From JAGLWP01 sp964406515 (GTDB taxonomy: Archaea; Nanobdellota; Nanobdellia; Pacearchaeales; GW2011-AR1), in the NCBI GenBank assembly GCA_964406515.1, contig CAYORV010000001.1, forward strand, positions 37,852-101,851: a stretch of 64,000 nt of DNA. The letters are read 5' to 3'. Position numbers and translations under genes: made by a program. Below are positions 8,698-18,100 of this stretch, in pieces. Position 1 is the first letter of the stretch. Each line of letters starts with the position of its first letter. The notes beneath the pieces are model-generated. The model was not told where the DNA came from. It saw only the letters and a program-made list of their open reading frames with translations, and made no database searches.

Positions 8698-9539
8698 TGT
8701 CTTTTTCTAATTCTTAGCGAATAATATCCTCTCAATTGAACATATATCAGAAAGAAAATAAATGATAAAGACCAAAAAAATTCTTTAAAAGTATCTTTTA
8801 TCGTTGAAAAGATTATTCTATTGTAAAAACTATGATATTTAATCTGGCTATTTTTTGTATATTTCAATAATTCCATATGTGCTTTTGTACTACGGGCTCT
8901 TTGTTTAAACAAATCAATAAAGTTTTTTGGATGCGAGACATAAACCTTTGCTCCTTCAACATAAGAATTTTTGTATCCTTTGTTACTTATTAAAAAAGAT
9001 ATTATGGCGCCCTCTGCGACCTCTAAGGGAATTTTTTTAATTATTCCGTTTCTCATTGCAAGTATATTTATTGTGTGTTCTATAAATTCATTTTTATTGA
9101 ATAGGTTTTTCCTCATCTTGTGTAATCCTTCTGTTAAAAGATGCGCCCAAAAACCGTATAGGGTGTTTCTATCTCCCATTGGAATAATCCTGCCTCCAAC
9201 AATTCCTACTGCCTCATCCTCAAATGGTTCAAGTAGTAATTTAATAGAATTTTTTTCAAAAAATTTATTTCCATCTGTCCAAATCAAGATTCTGCCTTTA
9301 GCAATTTTGAATATTTCATTCATTAGTTGATTTTTTGAACAAGTATACTCTTGATGTACATATTTTACTATTCTTGGGCATTTCTTTTTACAATCCATTA
9401 TTGCTTTTTTTGTTGGTTCATCTGGACAAGCCACAATAATCTCGAATTCTTCATTTAAACCTTCTTGATTAAGAATTCTTTCTATACATTCTTTAGTCAA
9501 ATCTGGACATTCAAATGCAGTTACAATTATACTTATCAT
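8649..9539 (-). CDS. Glycosyltransferase family 2 (paralog of the gene at 1772)
   Basis: A GT-A glycosyltransferase of 296 residues from the chosen start. It shares MISIIVTA, ACPDEPTKK, ILIWTDGNKF and an AEGAI motif with the GT2 gene at 1772-2683. An in-frame Met codon at 9566 exists, but a minus-strand TATA-like element at 9568-9578 lies just 3 nt from it and 30 nt from the Met at 9539, so 9539 is preferred. The C-terminal 60 residues contain a strongly hydrophobic segment (SLSFIFFLIYVQL) that probably anchors it to the membrane. It faces the heptose operon from the right as its paralog does from the left. Confidence 0.85.
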   Translation of the reverse strand: MISIIVTAFECPDLTKECIERILNQEGLNEEFEIIVACPDEPTKKAIMDCKKKCPRIVKYVHQEYTCSKNQLMNEIFKIAKGRILIWTDGNKFFEKNSIKLLLEPFEDEAVGIVGGRIIPMGDRNTLYGFWAHLLTEGLHKMRKNLFNKNEFIEHTINILAMRNGIIKKIPLEVAEGAIISFLISNKGYKNSYVEGAKVYVSHPKNFIDLFKQRARSTKAHMELLKYTKNSQIKYHSFYNRIIFSTIKDTFKEFFWSLSFIFFLIYVQLRGYYSLRIRKRHYVPIWRGDVPELEPS

Positions 9540-9567
9540 TTTTGTGTTTATTATGAAGGAGAACACA

Positions 9568-9578
9568 GATTTAAAAGG
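9568..9578 (-). promoter_or_regulatory. TATA box for the second GT2 gene
   Basis: The minus strand reads CCTTTTAAATC about 30 nt before the ATG at 9539. It decides the start choice for that gene. Confidence 0.5.
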
Positions 9579-9587
9579 ATTATCAAT

Positions 9588-11126
9588 CTACACCCTATAT
9601 CTTGTTTTGTCATACCAGATTTTGAAATTTACAGGCAAAGAGCGGTAGAGGGGTTTTGCTATTCTTTCTCTTATGATATCCAACAAACGTATTATTCTCA
9701 AGATTATAAAAGTCGGAAATTGATTTCTTAAATTTTTTCTCACTCTCTCTGGTTTTAATAAATAATTTAGAAGAGAATTGGGCATAACCCCAAATCTTGA
9801 TTTTGTAACAGAACCTCTCATGAGGTTTAGAATTAAATTGAGATATCTATTATTCTTTTTTAACAAAATATGTGCACTTCTGTCCCAATAATTAAGATTT
9901 TCTGCTGAATCTTTTTTTGATTTTATCAGGCCTTCTTTCTTTGCTCTGTCGTATAATTTTGTTCCTGGGAAGAAAACTAGATTATTAACAGATAGGTAAT
10001 ATGGTTTTGGAAGTTTTTGCAAAAGACGAATTAAGTTTATGACATCTTCGGGTTTTTCATAAGGGTTGCAGGTGATTACATCATACATAACTGCAAGCTT
10101 GTCTTTGTATTTGTTCAATATTCTAGCTGCATTTAAAACATCTTTGTCTGTTTGATTTCTATGGTAAATTTCCAGATTTATCCTTTCGCTTCCTTGAATT
10201 CCTATGATTATATCGGTACATCCTGCATCAATCAATAATTTTATTTTTTCTTCTGAAACTGTGTGAGGATCTGCCAAGCATTTGAAACGCATGTTTACTT
10301 TTTCTTTGTAGAGCTTGCAGAATTTTTCTATGTCTTCTATGGGCCGAAGTGAAAATGTGTCATCCCTTATATCAAAATAACCAAGAGTGTTTGGAAATTT
10401 TTCCTTTAGTTTTAGAATTCCTTCTATGATGTATTCTGGTGAGTGCCATCTGAGAATCTTTTTTCTTTTCCCTTCATAAAGTTTATTGAAAAACGAATTG
10501 CTACAATAGTCACACCCATAAGGGCAGCCCCTACCAGTTAGAAAAAATATTTGTCCGGCCAAATCATATTCTCTGAATTTCCTTATTTTCCTTTTTTCTA
10601 GGATGAAGTGATTTTCAATATCATAATCTGGGCGTGGAAGAGAATCAATGTTGTCAATTATGTTTCTAACAGGATTTTTTGTTACATTGTTTTCTTGCTT
10701 TATCCAAAAATTTTTTATCTTGTTGAAGTTTTTGTTTTGTTCTATTGCTTTTGCTAAATCTAGTATTGCTTCTTCACTTTCACCTACGCAAACAATATCT
10801 GCATATTTTATGCAATCTTCTGGAGAAATTGTTGCATGCACTCCCCCATAAACTATTGGAATGCCGAGATTTTTTTTTAAAAAAGATATTATTCTTGCTG
10901 CTCTTTGAGAAGTTGAAGCAAAAGAATTTATTCCTATAAGTTGGCTGTCTTTGCAGATATTCAATAATTGCTTTAGTTCTTCTATTGAGTAATTTCTTGA
11001 ATAGTCTTCTGTCAAGGTCATGAAAATTAATTGCACTTCGTAACCTGCTCTTTTTAAAACAGAAGAAATTGTTCTGATTCCCTGATCGGAAGGAAAAGTA
11101 GATGTTGAAATGAGAGTTATTTTCAT
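9588..11126 (-). CDS. B12-binding radical SAM protein
   Basis: A protein of 512 residues. Residues 1-150 have the layout of a cobalamin-binding domain (GIRTISSVLKRAGYEV, LIGINSFAST, IPIVYGGVHATISPE, VCVGESEEAI). The radical SAM core follows, with CPYGCDYC near residue 205, then a long C-terminal region. This class includes methyltransferases, ring-forming enzymes and others of unknown function. It lacks a DxHxxG cobalamin motif, as many radical SAM members do. It stands alone on the minus strand with a possible TATA element (TTTTTAAAATT near 11143-11155). Substrate unknown. Its position suggests a glycan or lipid precursor. Confidence 0.83.
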   Translation of the reverse strand: MKITLISTSTFPSDQGIRTISSVLKRAGYEVQLIFMTLTEDYSRNYSIEELKQLLNICKDSQLIGINSFASTSQRAARIISFLKKNLGIPIVYGGVHATISPEDCIKYADIVCVGESEEAILDLAKAIEQNKNFNKIKNFWIKQENNVTKNPVRNIIDNIDSLPRPDYDIENHFILEKRKIRKFREYDLAGQIFFLTGRGCPYGCDYCSNSFFNKLYEGKRKKILRWHSPEYIIEGILKLKEKFPNTLGYFDIRDDTFSLRPIEDIEKFCKLYKEKVNMRFKCLADPHTVSEEKIKLLIDAGCTDIIIGIQGSERINLEIYHRNQTDKDVLNAARILNKYKDKLAVMYDVITCNPYEKPEDVINLIRLLQKLPKPYYLSVNNLVFFPGTKLYDRAKKEGLIKSKKDSAENLNYWDRSAHILLKKNNRYLNLILNLMRGSVTKSRFGVMPNSLLNYLLKPERVRKNLRNQFPTFIILRIIRLLDIIRERIAKPLYRSLPVNFKIWYDKTRYRV

Positions 11127-11198
11127 AAAAACAACAGAAAGAAGTAATTTTTAAAATTACTCTATTGTAAATATATATTTCAGAAGCATATAGTTTTC

Positions 11199-11217
11199 TT
11201 ATATAAATGCTTTAAAG
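11199..11217 (+). promoter_or_regulatory. TATA region for the nucleotidyltransferase-GT4 fusion
   Basis: Two overlapping TATA-like elements, CTTATATAAA and GCTTTAAAG, lie 22-40 nt before the ATG at 11239. Confidence 0.5.
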
Positions 11218-11238
11218 AGTTTAAGCCGAAAGATTTGT

Positions 11239-13119
11239 ATGAAGGCTGTGATAATTGCTGGCGGGAAAGGAACAAGATTAAAAGAATTCTCAGAAGATAA
11301 AAATAAGGCTATGCTAAAAATATATGACAAAACTATTCTAGAATATAACTTAGATAGAGCAATAGAAGCTAAGGTGATTGAAATAATCCTTGTTCTTTGC
11401 TATAAACCTGAAGAAATTATAAAAAAAATAGGAAAAGATTACAATGGAGTTAGGGTGACTTATGTTATTGAAAAAGAAGGGAAGGGAATTGTAAATGCTA
11501 TTCACAATGCAAGAGATGCTATAGGTAAAAGTGATTTTATTCTTATGCTGGGAGATGAAATCCTAATTAATGCAGATATTGTTGGGATGCTAAAAAAATT
11601 TAGAAGAGAAGACCTATTTGCTATTTGTGGCATAGTTAATGAAAAGGATAAGTCTAGTATCAAAAAAACTTACTCTGTTCTATCTAATGAGGATGGAAGA
11701 ATTTTTAGATTAATTGAGAAGCCAAGATTTCCGATTAGTGATATAAAGGGCACAGGACATTGTGTTTTCAGAAATGAAATTTTGGATTACATTGACAAAA
11801 CTCCAATTAACATGTATAGAAATCAGAAAGAACTTGTAGACATGATTCAATGTGCTGTTGATGATGGAAAAAATATCAAAATCCACAAGATAGCTGAAGG
11901 ATATGCTAATATAAATGAGTTTGAAGATTTAAATATGGCAAAAGAAATGATAAAAAAAATAAAACCTAAAGTTTTGATAATCCATAATCAGATGAAATAT
12001 TATGGTGGAGGAGAATTGCTAATTGTTGAACTTGCAAATGAATTAACAAGAAGGGGCATAAAAAATGATATCCTTGCTTTGTCAAAATCAGAGGAAGTTG
12101 AAAATGCTCTTTTGAACACTGAAATTATAACTCCAAATAATAATATTGACCTCAGACCTCCAGGATATAAAAATATGGGAGATATTTTTAATGCAATAAA
12201 AGTTTTTAGAAAAAAACTAAAAGAGATAGAAAAGAACTATGATGTTATTAATTTCCATGATTTTCCAGTAACGTGGACTTTGTGGCCCCGAAAAAAACCT
12301 TGTGTTTGGTTTATGAATCTCCCCCCAAATCTTTATAGCAAACCCGATGCAGGATTTTTTTATAAAACTCTGAATAAGGTAAGAATTTGGTTAGATAAGT
12401 TTATTGTTAGACAAAGTGTAGATATAATAACTGTGGCAGAGAGTTTAAATCTGATTAGAGCAAAAAAAAGATATGGTAAACAGGCTAAATTGATTGATTT
12501 TGGAATTGATTATAATTTCTTCTCCAAGGGAAATGCACAAAGAGCAATAAAGAAATTTAACCTGAAAAATAAGTTTGTTGTTGTTCAATCAGGAATATTA
12601 TGCGATGTTAAAAATCAATTTGAAAGTGTGAAAGCAATTGAAAAAGTAAAAGATAAAATTCCAAACATATTCTTAATCTTCACTGGAAAAGAAGATGCAG
12701 AATACAGAAAGAAACTTGATGCTTATATAAAAGAAAAAAAACTCGAAGAACATATTTTATTTGCAGGATTTCTTGAAACAAGGAATGAACTAAGAGACAT
12801 ATACAAGGCTGCGGATGTTGGATTATTTCCTATAAAGAAACAAGGAGGAGTTTTGGCTCCATTAGAAGCTTTATGTGCTGGAATTCCAATAATTGTATCT
12901 GAGGACATGGAAACAGCGCCACTAATTAAAAAAGAAAATCTGGGAATTACAACAAAAGAATATGATAAAGTTTTATTAGATGTCTATAATAATAAAGAAT
13001 CTCATAAACAACTAGCAAAAAAAGCTGTTTTGTTTGTTAAAGAAAATTTAAACTGGAAGGCATTTGCAGATAAAATGGTTCAAGCGTATATTGTAGCTTG
13101 GAAAAAGTATAAAAAATAG
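11239..13119 (+). CDS. Fusion of sugar nucleotidyltransferase and GT4 glycosyltransferase
   Basis: A protein of 626 residues with two parts. Residues 1-240 are an RmlA/GlmU-type nucleotidyltransferase with AGGKGTRLKEFSEDKNKAM, a GDEIL metal site and IEKPRF. Residues 245-626 are a GT-B glycosyltransferase of family 4: the N-terminal lobe contains YYGGGELLIVELANEL and the C-terminal lobe has a donor site around GGVLAPLEALCAGIPIIVSED. The fusion would make an NDP-sugar and use it, allowing direct hand-over. I do not know this combination as a common one. The sugar is unknown. It is a single gene with its own promoter, facing the radical SAM genes on its right. Confidence 0.82.
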   Translation: MKAVIIAGGKGTRLKEFSEDKNKAMLKIYDKTILEYNLDRAIEAKVIEIILVLCYKPEEIIKKIGKDYNGVRVTYVIEKEGKGIVNAIHNARDAIGKSDFILMLGDEILINADIVGMLKKFRREDLFAICGIVNEKDKSSIKKTYSVLSNEDGRIFRLIEKPRFPISDIKGTGHCVFRNEILDYIDKTPINMYRNQKELVDMIQCAVDDGKNIKIHKIAEGYANINEFEDLNMAKEMIKKIKPKVLIIHNQMKYYGGGELLIVELANELTRRGIKNDILALSKSEEVENALLNTEIITPNNNIDLRPPGYKNMGDIFNAIKVFRKKLKEIEKNYDVINFHDFPVTWTLWPRKKPCVWFMNLPPNLYSKPDAGFFYKTLNKVRIWLDKFIVRQSVDIITVAESLNLIRAKKRYGKQAKLIDFGIDYNFFSKGNAQRAIKKFNLKNKFVVVQSGILCDVKNQFESVKAIEKVKDKIPNIFLIFTGKEDAEYRKKLDAYIKEKKLEEHILFAGFLETRNELRDIYKAADVGLFPIKKQGGVLAPLEALCAGIPIIVSEDMETAPLIKKENLGITTKEYDKVLLDVYNNKESHKQLAKKAVLFVKENLNWKAFADKMVQAYIVAWKKYKK

Positions 13120-13123
13120 TTGG

Positions 13124-14104
13124 TTATCTCTTTGCTAGTGTCTTTAATGGATGCTTCCTCAAATTCCTAACCATTTCACAAAGAAGGTAACAATCTTCAT
13201 AACATTTTAGGTTTTTTATCTTCTTAGTATAATCCTTTTGAAGAATTGTAGTTTGTTTGATATTTCCCAATGGAGCAATCTTCCCAACCAAGTTTTCACA
13301 AGGGAATATATCGCCGGTAAAATCTATGTAAATTGAATTTGTTCCTGCATAGCAAACATTTGTTATTGTTTTGTTTTCATAGAATCTTTTGAAAAATAAA
13401 AAATAAGTATCATCAAAGAATGGTCTTTTTCTCTCTGCATAAATTTTCTTAAGCTGTTCTAATACTTTTTGTTTTTGAGAGTCTGCTAATGCTCTTCCTT
13501 CTTCGGTGTTTAATCTTCCATAATCCATTTCTGGGGAGAACATTATGTTTATGTCCTGTTCTTTAGCAAAATTCCATGCCCATAACAACTGGTCATAATT
13601 TTCTTTTGTCACAGTAAAAATAAAACTCATGTTTTGTCCTAATTTTTTCAGGTTTTCAATTGTTTCTAATAATTTTTTAAAGTTTCCTTTTACTCCTCTT
13701 ATTTCATCGTGAGTTTCTTCTTTTCCATTAAAAGAAAGATTTATCAAAACATCTCTGGGCATATTCTTTACTTTTTCGTATATTAATTCTGGGAGCAAAG
13801 CATTTGTTAAGATAGCTAGGTGTAAATTGGGATTCTTTTGTTTGAACATATTTACAATTTCGTCTATATCTTTTCTCAAAAATGGCTCTCCTCCTGTCAA
13901 GGCCAAAAATCTAGCTTCTTTAAATATGGGAGTTTCAGCAAATTTTTTTAAATCGCCCGTGTTTGGTTCAATCTTCTTTTTGTTTTTCCATAAAAAACAA
14001 GTTTTACACCTTGAATTGCACAAATTGGTTAAAGCCAAGATTATCCTTCTTCGTTTTTTTATTGGAAGAATATTTTCTAGAGCATATAAATAATCAGTTT
14101 TCAT
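13124..14104 (-). CDS. Radical SAM protein
   Basis: About 326 residues from the chosen start. The cluster motif CNSRCKTC lies near residues 30-37, followed by the SAM-binding GGEPF in ALTGGEPFLRKDID. The C-terminus has further cysteines (NVCYAGTNSIY, FPCENL, LKCYEDCYLLC) consistent with a SPASM/twitch auxiliary cluster domain. An earlier Met (14122) is possible, but 14104 gives a shorter overlap with the preceding gene, whose stop ends at 14094, and a more typical N-terminus (MKTDYLYALENIL). It forms a two-gene unit with the next radical SAM enzyme. Substrate unknown. Confidence 0.83.
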   Translation of the reverse strand: MKTDYLYALENILPIKKRRRIILALTNLCNSRCKTCFLWKNKKKIEPNTGDLKKFAETPIFKEARFLALTGGEPFLRKDIDEIVNMFKQKNPNLHLAILTNALLPELIYEKVKNMPRDVLINLSFNGKEETHDEIRGVKGNFKKLLETIENLKKLGQNMSFIFTVTKENYDQLLWAWNFAKEQDINIMFSPEMDYGRLNTEEGRALADSQKQKVLEQLKKIYAERKRPFFDDTYFLFFKRFYENKTITNVCYAGTNSIYIDFTGDIFPCENLVGKIAPLGNIKQTTILQKDYTKKIKNLKCYEDCYLLCEMVRNLRKHPLKTLAKR

Positions 14105-15233
14105 TTTTCCCCTCTTTCTCATAAGCTGGACACAATTTACACTCTTCAGGACATTTATTTTTCCTTATTGCTTTTCTCATTGCTTTGTATTTTGGAGAAT
14201 ACCAAATTTCCTTGAATGGTTTTTCTAATGCGTTGCCTAATGCCATTTTTTTCTGCCATTCTCGAGCATTTGCTTCGTTTTGACTACAACAAGGAGTAAC
14301 ATCTCCTGTAACAAAAATAAACGGCATTATATATTCCTTGCAGTTTTTCATTTTGGGCTTTTTTTCCAAACCTTCTGCTCCTTGTTTCGCAGACATATTA
14401 ATTGTTATGGGGATTTTGTATTTTCTTGCTCTTTCTTTTATTAAATTCACATAATTTTCATCTATTTCGACAGCATACTTTTCAGCTTCTTTAAAACTGT
14501 GTAACAAGGGAGTTACAAGAACTTCTCCAACTTCTGTGTTTAGTGAATGAACAAAATCTAAAAAGTCCAGAACCTCTGGTTTTGATTCACTTGTGATTAT
14601 ATAATGAAAATTCAGTAGAGGAAATCTTTTTTTCATTTCTTTTTTTAGTCTAACAAAAGTTTTTATGTTTTTTTCAACTTCATCATAATTGCTTCCAGCA
14701 CAAATTTTTTCAAAACTTTTTTTGCTTGCTCCGTAGGTTGAAACAAATTGGAAATCTGGGCCAATCTCTATTAATTCCCTAATTTGATTATCGTCCTTAA
14801 AATGCGCGAAATGGTCCATCACTTCTATGATTGTTCCTTTTGATTTTGCATACCTCAACATTTTATGGAAATCCTTATTGAGATAAGAAGAGCCAATACC
14901 TGTAAGTCCAAGCCATTTTGGTTTACCATTCCCAAAATTGTCAATTATTCTTTTAAATTGTTCAAAACTCATATTTTTTGGTGGCTCTTTCCAATAAGTA
15001 TGCTCGCAACAAACACACTTAAAGTTGCAGATTGTTGTTGGTTCTATTTCAAGGAATGGGGGGAACAAATCAATTCCGATTCTTGGGAAAATTTTATTTA
15101 ATAAAAAAGATGCCATTTTTCTATTCCACCAAAATGGATAAACCCAAAACATGTTTAGTATTTCCTTCCATCTCCCAGCTAAAATATAATTAGAAAATAA
15201 TCTCATCTTATGGGTCAAAGGCATAGTTGGCAT
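14094..15233 (-). CDS. Radical SAM/SPASM domain protein
   Basis: A protein of 379 residues. The radical SAM motif is CNFKCVCC, preceded by IEPTTI, near residues 68-78. The C-terminal SPASM region has MKNCKEY, VTPCCSQNEA and CPEECKLCPAY, so two auxiliary clusters are plausible. It resembles the 747-1775 protein in plan, including the LGNALEKPFKEIW segment that matches the FGNAFKSPIKEIW segment there, so they are probably distant paralogs. A minus-strand TATA-like element (15254-15264) lies about 25 nt before the start. The role in the glycan island is unknown. Confidence 0.84.
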   Translation of the reverse strand: MPTMPLTHKMRLFSNYILAGRWKEILNMFWVYPFWWNRKMASFLLNKIFPRIGIDLFPPFLEIEPTTICNFKCVCCEHTYWKEPPKNMSFEQFKRIIDNFGNGKPKWLGLTGIGSSYLNKDFHKMLRYAKSKGTIIEVMDHFAHFKDDNQIRELIEIGPDFQFVSTYGASKKSFEKICAGSNYDEVEKNIKTFVRLKKEMKKRFPLLNFHYIITSESKPEVLDFLDFVHSLNTEVGEVLVTPLLHSFKEAEKYAVEIDENYVNLIKERARKYKIPITINMSAKQGAEGLEKKPKMKNCKEYIMPFIFVTGDVTPCCSQNEANAREWQKKMALGNALEKPFKEIWYSPKYKAMRKAIRKNKCPEECKLCPAYEKEGKNEN

Positions 15234-15253
15234 TTTAGAAAATGGGAGTGGAG

Positions 15254-15264
15254 GTTTTTAAAGA
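15254..15264 (-). promoter_or_regulatory. TATA box for the two radical SAM genes
   Basis: The minus strand reads CTTTAAAAAC about 21-31 nt before the ATG at 15233. Confidence 0.5.
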
Positions 15265-15300
15265 TTATCTAGTTTTTATCTTATATCCCACCTTAATTAA

Positions 15301-15310
15301 ATTTATAAAT
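15301..15310 (+). promoter_or_regulatory. TATA box deciding the start of the B12 radical SAM gene
   Basis: ATTTATAAAT lies 24 nt before the ATG at 15335, and downstream of the longer in-frame Met at 15242. The longer start would lie upstream of this promoter, so 15335 is preferred. Confidence 0.6.
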
Positions 15311-15334
15311 CTCGTCTTTTTCAAAGTCCTACTT

Positions 15335-16888
15335 ATGAAAAATAAAATTCTTTTTTTGAAGGCAAGAACGGGGATTGATGATCCTTCCCCCCCATTATCA
15401 TTTGGTTATTTGGGTGGAATCGCGAAAGAAAAAGGATTTGAAGTTCTTGTTGAAAATCTTAATGCTCAATATAATAATTTTTCAAACCAAGATATTATAG
15501 AACTAATAAAGAAAGAGAAACCAGATATTGTGGGGGTTCATATTTTTACAAATGCGGCTAGGGATTCTTATAAATTAATAAAAATGATAAGACCGCATAG
15601 TAAAATGATTATTGCAGGGGGGCCTCATGCAACTGCTTATCCTGAAGAAATATTAGAAAGAGGAGTTGATATTGCTTTTGTAGGAGAGGCAGACATTTCT
15701 TTTGGAAAATTTTTAGATTCTATCTTATCCAAAAAATCTCTTAAAAAAGTAAAGGGGATTGTCTATAAAGAAAAAGGGAAAGTAATAAAAACAAAACCAG
15801 CAGATTCAGTTGTTAATCTTGATGTCATTCCATTACAGGATAAATCAATTCATAGGAAATCTGATTATGTAAAAGTAAAGGATGAAATAAATAACTTTGG
15901 GCAAATTTTGTCTACAAGGGGTTGTCCTGGAAGATGCACATATTGTTTTTCTTTGTTTAATAAATGTTATAGATATATGTCTGCTAAAAAAGTATTTGAT
16001 GAAATTCTGCAACTGCATAAGGATTATGACATTAATTTTTTTAATTTTATCGACGACGCATTTACAATAGATAAAAAAAGATTAAATGAACTTTGCGATT
16101 TGTTTATAAATTCTGATTTAAATCTTAAATGGTCTTGTGGGACAAGAGTTGATTTTTTAGATGAGGAGATAATCTCTAAAATGAAGGAAGCTGGATGTGA
16201 AATGATTACGCTTGGAATTGAAACTTGTCTTCCTAAAACATTAAAAGAGATGGATAAAGTAATTGGAGCAAATGGGATAACAACACCTCAACTTTATACC
16301 AAACGTGCTGATGATATCTTAAAATGGTGTTATAGAAAAAATATCAGAGTGGGGGTTAATGCCTTAACAGGATTTCCCTGGGAAACAGCAAAGGATATGA
16401 GAGAAATGCAAGATTACATAAACAGGATAAAAAAATATGTGACTCAGGGATTTTATGGAGGGATTTTACAGCCACAACCTGGAACAAAAATGTATAATGA
16501 ATATGCAAAAGAATATGGTTTTGAAGAATGGTGGATACACAAAAAACCGCTTTTTGAAGACACAAGTTACCATCCTTTCTTTATGACATACTATCATCAA
16601 TATTGGGACCATCTCCATAATGATTTTTTTAAATTTGATAAGGAGATGTTCAAGGAATTAGATAAATTATACAGATTGATGGGAAGATGGAACATATATA
16701 TTTTTTCTAGAAGAAGATTTGGTAAGAATTTTTTATCATATGGAATCTATCAAGGAGTTCTTTTTTTGAGCAAGATTTCTTATTTGATTTTCAAAGTTTC
16801 TCCAAAAATAGAAAGAATACTTATGGAAAGAGTAAAAAAATTTAGTTATCAATTTAAGTTTAGAAAAGGAAATAAAAATCTGAATTAA
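15335..16888 (+). CDS. B12-binding radical SAM protein
   Basis: About 517 residues from the Met at 15335 (MKNKILFLKART). The N-terminal cobalamin-binding domain shows SFGYLGGIAKEKGFEV, KPDIVGVHIFT, IAGGPHATAYPEE and FVGEAD. The radical SAM motif CPGRCTYC follows near residue 195. The long C-terminal tail has aromatic and basic residues (WWIHKKPLFED, RRRFGKNFLSYGIYQGVLF) and a hydrophobic segment that may sit at the membrane, which suggests a lipid-linked substrate. The next gene, a GT4 glycosyltransferase, starts 2 nt after its stop, so they are likely co-transcribed. The reaction is unknown. Confidence 0.83.
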   Translation: MKNKILFLKARTGIDDPSPPLSFGYLGGIAKEKGFEVLVENLNAQYNNFSNQDIIELIKKEKPDIVGVHIFTNAARDSYKLIKMIRPHSKMIIAGGPHATAYPEEILERGVDIAFVGEADISFGKFLDSILSKKSLKKVKGIVYKEKGKVIKTKPADSVVNLDVIPLQDKSIHRKSDYVKVKDEINNFGQILSTRGCPGRCTYCFSLFNKCYRYMSAKKVFDEILQLHKDYDINFFNFIDDAFTIDKKRLNELCDLFINSDLNLKWSCGTRVDFLDEEIISKMKEAGCEMITLGIETCLPKTLKEMDKVIGANGITTPQLYTKRADDILKWCYRKNIRVGVNALTGFPWETAKDMREMQDYINRIKKYVTQGFYGGILQPQPGTKMYNEYAKEYGFEEWWIHKKPLFEDTSYHPFFMTYYHQYWDHLHNDFFKFDKEMFKELDKLYRLMGRWNIYIFSRRRFGKNFLSYGIYQGVLFLSKISYLIFKVSPKIERILMERVKKFSYQFKFRKGNKNLN

Positions 16889-16889
16889 T

Positions 16890-18062
16890 ATGAAAATCAA
16901 AGCTGTTCTTATTTCGCATGCATCTGTTTCAGTATATATGAAAGGTCAGAAACCACTCAGACAGATGATTCTTGACGATTGGTATTCTTTAACTGCCCAG
17001 CAAATTAAAAAATTTTATCCTGAAATTGATGTTGAATGTTGGACTCCAGAGAGGGCGTTCAAAAAACCCCAAGAATTCAAAGAAAAAAATATAACCTACA
17101 GGCAATTTCCTACAACTTTTTCTCCAAAATATGGTCTTGATTTTTCTATTCAAATGTTAAGAGAAATGAAAGAAGAAATGAAAAGAGCGGAGAAAGAGAA
17201 TTATAAAGTTATATTCCATTTACATGAATATCATAATTTACATGGTTTGATGATTGCCACGTTGTTTAAGAAAGGAAATATAATCGGGCAACACCATGGA
17301 GGAAGCTGGCCATTGAAACATCTAAAAGAAAATAAAAAATATCGTTTTTTCTTTCCTTTCTTTTTACTAGCACAAGTTTGGGAGAAGAAGGTCTTAAAGA
17401 ATATCAAATATTTTTATGCTTTGGGAAAAGAAGAAATAAATTATTTAGAAAAAATTGCTCCGAATTCTAAAACAAGATTTCAGACAATGGGAATTGAAGA
17501 TTATTATTATGAAAATATGGAAAAAGATGTTGCAAGAAAAAAGTTGAAATGGCCTCTTAATAAAAAAATACTCCTTTTTTTAGGGAGGCTTATTCCTGTA
17601 AAAGGTATTACCTATTTAATGGATGCTATGAAAGATTTGAAAGACGTTGAGTTAAAGGTTATTGGATGGGGAGATCAGGAACAAGAATACAAAGATTATG
17701 CTAAAATTAGAAAATTAGAAAATGTGGAATTTTTGGGTTCTTTTTTTTATAAGGAAAAGCTTCCCTACCTAAGTGGTGCTGATATTTTTATACTTCCCTC
17801 ATCTAAGGAGGGAGCATCTGTGTCTGTTATGGAAGCTATGGCAAGAAATCTTCCGATTATCACGACAGACATTGGGGGAATGCCATTAATGGTGAAAAAT
17901 GATAGAGAAGGTATAGTAATAGAGCAAAGAAATCCAAAAGATATTGTTAAAGCGGTTAGAAAAATATTAAATTGGAAAATAAAAAATGTTAAAAAATATG
18001 CGGAAAGGTATCGATGGAAAAAGATTATTGATGATACTGTGAAAGATTATGAAAATATATAA
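16890..18062 (+). CDS. Glycosyltransferase family 4 (GT-B)
   Basis: A protein of 390 residues. The C-terminal lobe has ILLFLGRLIPVKGITYLMDA near 230 and the donor-site motif SSKEGASVSVMEAMARNLPIITTDIGG, with the two acidic residues (EGASVSVMEA) in the usual EX7E arrangement. A His-rich stretch (HLHEYHNLHG, QHHGGSW) in the N-terminal lobe is typical of the acceptor side. It follows the B12 radical SAM gene almost directly. A decayed copy of its 3' half is present at 21031-21531, so this gene was duplicated at some point. Donor and acceptor are unknown. Confidence 0.87.
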   Translation: MKIKAVLISHASVSVYMKGQKPLRQMILDDWYSLTAQQIKKFYPEIDVECWTPERAFKKPQEFKEKNITYRQFPTTFSPKYGLDFSIQMLREMKEEMKRAEKENYKVIFHLHEYHNLHGLMIATLFKKGNIIGQHHGGSWPLKHLKENKKYRFFFPFFLLAQVWEKKVLKNIKYFYALGKEEINYLEKIAPNSKTRFQTMGIEDYYYENMEKDVARKKLKWPLNKKILLFLGRLIPVKGITYLMDAMKDLKDVELKVIGWGDQEQEYKDYAKIRKLENVEFLGSFFYKEKLPYLSGADIFILPSSKEGASVSVMEAMARNLPIITTDIGGMPLMVKNDREGIVIEQRNPKDIVKAVRKILNWKIKNVKKYAERYRWKKIIDDTVKDYENI

Positions 18063-18100
18063 TCTTGGATAGAAATTCTTAAAAACTTTTTATTTTTAAG

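Noticed and set aside
15242..15334. Longer N-terminus for the B12 radical SAM protein from the Met at 15242
   Set aside because: A clear TATA box at 15301-15310 lies inside the extension, and the following Met at 15335 begins a normal cobalamin-domain start. The extension is hydrophobic but unlike any family member I know.
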